From assembly GCA_015231815.1 (NCBI GenBank), contig JADGAW010000084.1, positions 1-8,450 on the forward strand: a DNA stretch of 8,450 nucleotides. The letters are read 5' to 3'. The position numbers were made by a program, and so were the translations under genes. The number at the start of each line of letters is the position of its first letter. The stretch's first letter is position 1. Positions 1-3,955 of the stretch are shown here, piece after piece. The notes under the pieces were generated by a model. That model worked only from the letters and a program-made list of their open reading frames with translations, was not told where the DNA came from and did not search any database. This DNA comes from Nitrospinota bacterium (GTDB taxonomy: Bacteria > Nitrospinota_A > JADGAW01).

Positions 1-76
1 GTAGGTTGGAATTCCCTCAAACATAAGGGTTGTTGCTCCGTTACTAAGTGGCCCGTAAATAATATAACTGTGTCCG
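1..76. repeat. Left arm of a perfect 76-bp inverted repeat with acs interior
   Basis: Bases 1-76 are an exact reverse complement of 1032-1107 (base i pairs with base 1108-i), and the match breaks at base 77 (A instead of the expected G). The partner arm encodes a conserved part of Acs, from GHSYIIYGPLS into EGIPTY, so that arm is the original and this one is the copy. The match runs to the first base of the window, so its true length is unknown. A fold-back chimera (amplification, library or assembly) at a contig end is the simplest reading. No promoter or ribosome binding site should be inferred from these bases. Confidence 0.97.
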
Positions 77-2046
77 ATACAAATAAAATTGACGTTTTAT
101 CCAGTGAAAACCGGGTTTTTCCACCACCTGAAGAAATCAGTGCCAATGCCCATATTAAAAGTATTGCTGACTACGAGGATTTATACGAAAAATCTATAGC
201 TGACCCTGAAGCGTTTTGGTCTGATGAAGCCGAAAAACGACTTTCCTGGTTTAAAAAATGGGATAAAACCCTTGAATGGGATTTTCACAAGCCTGAAATA
301 AAGTGGTTTAGCGGAGGAAAGCTTAACGTTTGTCATAACTGTATAGATAAGCATTTAAATTCTCCGACCAGAAATAAAGCTGCAATTATTTGGGAAGGTG
401 ATAACGGAGAATATAGAAGCTACACCTACCAACAACTCTTCTATGAAGTTAACCGCTTTGCAAATGTTTTGAAAAAGCATGGCATTAAAAAGGGAGATGT
501 CGTAACCATTTACTTGCCGATGATACCAGAACTTGCTTTTGCCATGTTGGCATGTACAAGAATCGGAGCAATTCACAGTATTATTTTTGGCGGCTTTAGT
601 GCCAACGCTATAAGGGACAGGGTTCATGACTCAGAATCCTGCATGGTCATTACTGCTGACATGGGAGTTCGAGGAGGAAAAAGTATTCCTTTGAAAGACA
701 CAGTGGACACTGCTCTCGAAGAATCCCCAACGGTTAAGAAGGTAATTGTGGTTGAAAGAACCGGAGAAAAGGTAAACTTTGTTGAAGGACGTGATTTCTG
801 GTGGCACGAGGAAATAAATTCTGAGGATATTAACGCTAAATGTTCTGCAGAGGAAATGAATTCAGAGGATCCACTGTTTATTCTCTATACCTCAGGTTCG
901 ACAGGTAAACCTAAGGGAGTTCTCCATACAACAGCCGGATACTTGCTGTATGCCAACATTACTTTCCAGTGGATATTTGACTATCAGGAAAAAGACATTC
1001 ATTTCTGTACAGCAGATATTGGGTGGATTACCGGACACAGTTATATTATTTACGGGCCACTTAGTAACGGAGCAACAACCCTTATGTTTGAGGGAATTCC
1101 AACCTACCCCACTCCTTCACGGTTCTGGGATATTGTGGACAAACATCAGGTAAATATTTTTTATACTGCTCCAACAGCTATTAGAGCACTTATGAAAGAT
1201 GGAGAGGAATGGGTGAATAAAAATGACCTTTCTTCATTAAGAATTCTTGGAACTGTTGGAGAACCTATTAACCCCGAGGCATGGATGTGGTATTACAAAA
1301 ACGTTGGTAAGGAAAAACTGCCAATTGTTGATACATGGTGGCAAACAGAAACAGGAGGAATATTAATTACTCCCCTACCCGGTGCAACAACGTTAAAACC
1401 TGGTTCTGCTGCCAGACCTTTTCCCGGCATTGAACCAAAGGTTCTGAAAGAGGACGGTTCACCTGCAAAAGTAAACGAAGGCGGCTACCTTGTAATAGAA
1501 AAACCTTGGCCTGGAATGCTTCGAGGAACCTACGGAGATCCAGAAAACACTCGCGTTAAGGAAGTGTATTTTTCCCGGTTTCCAGGAAAATATTTCACAG
1601 GAGATAGTGCCCGCTTTGATGAAGACGGCTATTTCTGGCTGATGGGAAGAGTTGATGATGTTATTAATATTTCAGGACACCGAATTGGTACGGCAGAGGT
1701 TGAATCTGCTCTGGTAAGTCATCCAGCAGTAGCAGAGGCTGCTGTTGTTGGATATCCTCACGAAATTAAGGGCGAGGCTCTTTATGTTTACGTAACCTTA
1801 AAAGATGGTCACGAACCAACTGAAGAGATGAGAAAAATACTCATTAATCATGTTCGTAAAGAAATAAGCCCAATAGCAACACCGGACAAACTTCAGTTTT
1901 CTCCTGCCTTGCCGAAAACAAGAAGCGGTAAAATCATGCGGCGAATTCTTAGAAAAATTGCGGGTAATGAGTTGGAGAACCTCGGTGATACCAGTACCCT
2001 TGCTGATCCAACTGCCGTTGACTCGCTGATAAAAGGAAAAATTTAG
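70..2046 (+). CDS. acs: Acetyl-CoA synthetase (acetate-CoA ligase, AMP-forming)
   Basis: The product activates acetate with ATP to acetyl-AMP and then forms acetyl-CoA in the cytoplasm. It is about 658 residues, close to the 652 of E. coli Acs, and is collinear with that family throughout. Visible motifs are the P-loop-like YTSGSTGKPKG (273-283), the acetate-pocket and adenylate motif DTWWQTETGG (421-430, with W424 matching the specificity Trp), the hinge GRVDD (526-530) and the C-terminal TRSGKIMRR, in which K621 is the catalytic Lys that is regulated by acetylation in the family. The C-terminus NLGDTSTLADP is also typical. The start is doubtful. The GTG at 70 lies in a 76-base inverted copy of the gene's own interior, and the frame stays open to base 1. 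The native start is probably an ATG whose TG is bases 71-72 shifted by the join (A/G at 70), giving MSDTNKID, or lies further upstream outside the window. Identity is near certain; the N-terminus is not. Confidence 0.96.
   Translation: MSDTNKIDVLSSENRVFPPPEEISANAHIKSIADYEDLYEKSIADPEAFWSDEAEKRLSWFKKWDKTLEWDFHKPEIKWFSGGKLNVCHNCIDKHLNSPTRNKAAIIWEGDNGEYRSYTYQQLFYEVNRFANVLKKHGIKKGDVVTIYLPMIPELAFAMLACTRIGAIHSIIFGGFSANAIRDRVHDSESCMVITADMGVRGGKSIPLKDTVDTALEESPTVKKVIVVERTGEKVNFVEGRDFWWHEEINSEDINAKCSAEEMNSEDPLFILYTSGSTGKPKGVLHTTAGYLLYANITFQWIFDYQEKDIHFCTADIGWITGHSYIIYGPLSNGATTLMFEGIPTYPTPSRFWDIVDKHQVNIFYTAPTAIRALMKDGEEWVNKNDLSSLRILGTVGEPINPEAWMWYYKNVGKEKLPIVDTWWQTETGGILITPLPGATTLKPGSAARPFPGIEPKVLKEDGSPAKVNEGGYLVIEKPWPGMLRGTYGDPENTRVKEVYFSRFPGKYFTGDSARFDEDGYFWLMGRVDDVINISGHRIGTAEVESALVSHPAVAEAAVVGYPHEIKGEALYVYVTLKDGHEPTEEMRKILINHVRKEISPIATPDKLQFSPALPKTRSGKIMRRILRKIAGNELENLGDTSTLADPTAVDSLIKGKI
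1032..1107. repeat. Right arm of the 76-bp inverted repeat, inside acs
   Basis: This arm lies in frame within acs and encodes family-conserved residues, so it is the genuine copy. A 955-base spacer separates the two arms. See the left arm at 1-76. Confidence 0.97.
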
Positions 2047-2047
2047 T

Positions 2048-2118
2048 TCGTGAAGAGTAAGAAGTAATGAGTGAAGAGAAATTTTAACTATTTACCACTC
2101 ACTCTTCACTTCTCACGA
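2048..2118. repeat. Imperfect palindrome / hairpin between acs and argC
   Basis: The left arm 2048-2073 pairs with the right arm 2096-2118. An outer stem TCGTGA/TCACGA (2048-2053 with 2113-2118) continues through a 17-position stretch with three mismatches and two G-U pairs, then a 3-base bulge (2065-2067), then an inner stem of six pairs ending in GAGTG/CACTC. The loop is about 22 bases (2074-2095). The arms are built of short GTGAAGAGT-like direct repeats, so other registers also pair (for example 2070-2078 with 2102-2110, nine perfect pairs). It starts one base after the acs stop. It could be a transcript 3'-end structure for acs or one copy of a dispersed intergenic repeat. There is no long T tract right after it, so a classical intrinsic terminator is not shown. 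Confidence 0.65.
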
Positions 2119-2150
2119 TTCACTTTTACAGTTTTATAAAAACAAATGCA

Positions 2151-3149
2151 ATGAAAAACATTACAATAATTGGTGGTCGAGCAATAACAGCGGAAAACCT
2201 TCTCAACATTCTCGTCAACGACAAAAATGTTACGGTTAAACACGTTACATCTTCGTCAGATGAGGAAAAACGCGTTGAGGAATTTTATCCTCAGCTTAAG
2301 GGTAAGCTTTCTCTACCCTTTGAAAAATATGACCTAGAAAAGTTCAAGGACGACACCAACATATTTTTTCTCTGCGTTGGACATGGGGAGGGCTTTGAAG
2401 TAGCAAAGGAACTATACGACAACACCAATGCATTGATAATTGACCTGTCGGCAAACTTTCGTCTAATAAACCCCAAGGACTATGAGGATTGGTATAAATT
2501 TAGCCATCCTTACCCCGAATATTTGGAAATAGCAGCTTATGGAATGCCTGAGCTCAACAGTGAGGAGATAAAAAAGTCTCGCCTGATAGCCTGTCCGGGT
2601 TGTTACCCGACCTCTGTCATTCTTGCTCTTGTTCCGCTGTTAAAGTCGGGGATTGAGATAAATAAAAATGTTACCATTGTTGCCACATCTGGTATTTCTG
2701 GAGCAGGACGTAAAGCTGTGGAAGATATGGGCTTTCCTAATCCGGTGGAAAATATTCGTGCTTATAAGGTTGGAGTTCACCAGCACACCCCTGAAATGGA
2801 ACAAGGGGCAAAACTCTTTGGAGGAAAGGAAATTACCATGACCTTTGTTCCTCAGGTGGGTAGCTTCAAAAACGGTATTATTTCTGAAATTATTGTTGAT
2901 GTTTTAGGAAGTTTTTCCCTTGAAGACCTCAAACAAAAATACAAGGATTTCTACCAAAACGACTCTTACGTGGATATAACAGATGCATTGCCGGAAATAA
3001 AAAATGTTGCAGGAACCAACAACATAGAAATCGCTTTAACCTTTGATGTCCGTACCAACAAGCTCATCATCACTTCAGCCCTCGACAACACCATTAAAGG
3101 CGCCTCGGGCCAGGCAATTCAAAACATGAACCTCCACCTTAACCACTAA
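2151..3149 (+). CDS. argC: N-acetyl-gamma-glutamyl-phosphate reductase
   Basis: The product reduces N-acetyl-glutamyl phosphate to the semialdehyde with NADPH, the third step of arginine synthesis, in the cytoplasm. At 332 residues it has the normal length for the shorter ArgC type. Evidence is the active-site motif CPGCYPT (148-154; catalytic Cys151, with Cys148 where most members have Asn), the HQHTPE motif (210-215) that holds the catalytic His, the DLSANFRL segment near residue 100, and the C-terminal KGASGQAIQNMN. The nucleotide-binding loop is unusual: residues 8-16 read GGRAITAEN where the family normally has GxSGYxGxE, so two conserved glycines are missing. No other arg genes are adjacent. 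The ATG at 2151 has an A-rich leader without a Shine-Dalgarno sequence. A related reductase (for example LysY-like, on an aminoadipyl substrate) is possible but less likely. The stop overlaps the stop of the convergent PIN gene by four bases. Confidence 0.9.
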   Translation: MKNITIIGGRAITAENLLNILVNDKNVTVKHVTSSSDEEKRVEEFYPQLKGKLSLPFEKYDLEKFKDDTNIFFLCVGHGEGFEVAKELYDNTNALIIDLSANFRLINPKDYEDWYKFSHPYPEYLEIAAYGMPELNSEEIKKSRLIACPGCYPTSVILALVPLLKSGIEINKNVTIVATSGISGAGRKAVEDMGFPNPVENIRAYKVGVHQHTPEMEQGAKLFGGKEITMTFVPQVGSFKNGIISEIIVDVLGSFSLEDLKQKYKDFYQNDSYVDITDALPEIKNVAGTNNIEIALTFDVRTNKLIITSALDNTIKGASGQAIQNMNLHLNH

Positions 3150-3541
3150 ATTTCATCAATAAACCGGGAGGGAGTAAAGACCTTTATCCCCATGTAATTT
3201 TCAATCGACAAAACTTCCTTGTCTCCTGAAATAATATATTTAGCACCTAAAGAAACAGCACATTCGAACAACTTGTTGTCATCCGGATCATTTTCAACAA
3301 TGTTTAATTTTTTTGTTTTTGAAGTAAAAATTGAATTGTAACCTTGAGCAAATAACTGCGTTATTTGCTGTGATTCTTTTTCCAACCCAAGGCGTTGAAA
3401 TACTCAGATATATTCGTCAACGATTTCTTTTGAAAGGCAAACAATTATTTCACCATTTTTCCACAAATCAATTATTTTACGTGGAGACCCTTTTCCATAA
3501 AAAGAAGAAACAAGCACGTTCGTGTCAATAACCACCTTCAT
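3146..3541 (-). pseudogene. PIN-domain toxin gene interrupted by an in-frame TGA
   Basis: Read from the ATG at 3541-3539, the frame starts MKVVIDTNVLVSSFYGKGSP and runs 131 codons to a TAG at 3146-3148. A single TGA sits at codon 46 (3404-3406). Both halves are in the same frame and together make one normal-length PIN_3 / COG1569-type ribonuclease toxin. All expected acidic residues are present: D6 (VIDTN), E43 (DEY), D85/D87/D88 (NDPDDN) and D107 (SGDKEV). The last group lies beyond the stop, so the natural product would be a 45-residue stub without a complete active site. Related proteins usually have Arg or Glu at the stop position, and CGA to TGA is one transition. The start overlaps the antitoxin stop as ATGA, a normal coupled arrangement. 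Restart at the TTG at codon 53 is possible on paper but has no ribosome binding site. A sequencing error cannot be excluded. Confidence 0.8.
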
Positions 3542-3786
3542 GTTTGCGAAGCTCTGACTTCTTTAATTATTTTTCCAATATCCTCTGGCTGAATATTCTT
3601 TTCTTTTAACTTTTTACCTCCACTTTCCCAAATTTTGTCAATGTATGCCCCCATGTCCCTATCATTAATGTAGGAATATATAAGCTCCCTCACAACCTGA
3701 CTGGTATTTTTCCCTTCTGATTGAGCAAACCTTGAGAGTTTCAACTTTGTTTCCGGTTCAATTTTAATAATCATTTGCGTTGTCAT
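3538..3786 (-). CDS. Ribbon-helix-helix antitoxin of the PIN module
   Basis: This 82-residue protein has an N-terminal ribbon-helix-helix pattern: a beta strand TTQMIIKIEP (2-11), then two helices covering KLKLSRFAQSEGK and TSQVVRELIYSYIND (about residues 14-42). The rest is charged and lysine-rich (residues 45-82), the usual toxin-binding tail. The family role is a DNA-binding antitoxin that neutralises the PIN ribonuclease and represses its own operon. The start at 3786 is set by a strong GGAGGT just upstream; the ATG four codons later has no such support. Its TGA overlaps the toxin ATG by four bases. A palindrome over the predicted -10 box is a fitting operator. The antitoxin looks intact although its toxin partner carries a stop. 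Confidence 0.82.
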   Translation of the reverse strand: MTTQMIIKIEPETKLKLSRFAQSEGKNTSQVVRELIYSYINDRDMGAYIDKIWESGGKKLKEKNIQPEDIGKIIKEVRASQT

Positions 3787-3789
3787 TCT

Positions 3790-3795
3790 ACCTCC
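3790..3795 (-). promoter_or_regulatory. Strong Shine-Dalgarno sequence of the antitoxin gene
   Basis: On the minus strand GGAGGT lies three bases before the ATG at 3786. It fixes the antitoxin start. No comparable sequence precedes argC, the 989-residue fusion gene or the DsbD-like gene, which makes the toxin-antitoxin module stand out from its neighbours. Confidence 0.75.
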
Positions 3796-3808
3796 ATTGT
3801 TAATACCG

Positions 3809-3823
3809 TATATATGATATATA
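3809..3823. promoter_or_regulatory. Palindrome TATATAT-G-ATATATA, candidate antitoxin operator
   Basis: This is a perfect 7-bp inverted repeat around a single central base, 23 bp upstream of the antitoxin start codon. Ribbon-helix-helix antitoxins typically bind short palindromes that cover their own promoter, and this one covers the predicted -10 box. An AT-only palindrome can arise by chance in AT-rich DNA, so position is the main support. Confidence 0.5.
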
Positions 3824-3841
3824 AGTTTCTACGAAATGCAA
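3814..3841 (-). promoter_or_regulatory. Predicted promoter of the toxin-antitoxin operon
   Basis: On the minus strand TTGCAT (3836-3841) is followed after 16 bases by TATCAT (3814-3819), a reasonable -35/-10 pair for a sigma-70-type polymerase. It ends 27 bp before the antitoxin ATG and overlaps the palindrome at 3809-3823. If the host is a Bacteroidota, whose main sigma factor prefers another consensus, this pair may be coincidental. Confidence 0.4.
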
Positions 3842-3885
3842 AATAAAGGATGAAAAGAAACAAACTTAAAACTGCTTCATTAAAT

Positions 3886-3901
3886 AAGTTTAGTCAAACT
3901 T
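3886..3901. terminator. Weak AT-rich hairpin after the fusion gene
   Basis: AAGTTT and AAACTT form a 6-bp stem around a 4-base loop, about 55-70 bp past the stop of the 989-residue gene. The stem is weak and neither strand has a convincing T run, so terminator function is only a possibility. The rest of 3842-3955 holds no gene or clear signal. Confidence 0.2.
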
Positions 3902-3955
3902 TTAACAAAATCTTAGCTATGCGATTTCATCAAAAGACAGTTTTCATCAACTCGG

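Noticed and set aside
2135..2140. TATAAA as a -10 box for argC
   Set aside because: It lies only about 10 bases before the start codon and has no matching -35; it is likely part of the A-rich leader.
3385..3387. TTG start giving a separate 79-residue protein from the second half of the PIN gene
   Set aside because: There is no ribosome site, and the sequence is plainly the C-terminal part of the PIN domain in the same frame as the first half.
3404..3406. TGA read as a sense codon (alternative genetic code or recoding)
   Set aside because: All other long frames in the window are free of internal TGA and TGA is used as a normal stop for the antitoxin and the fusion gene; no recoding structure is evident.
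3331..3531. Plus-strand open frame across the PIN gene
   Set aside because: It is the antisense shadow of the PIN gene with no recognisable protein pattern; the minus frame carries all PIN motifs.
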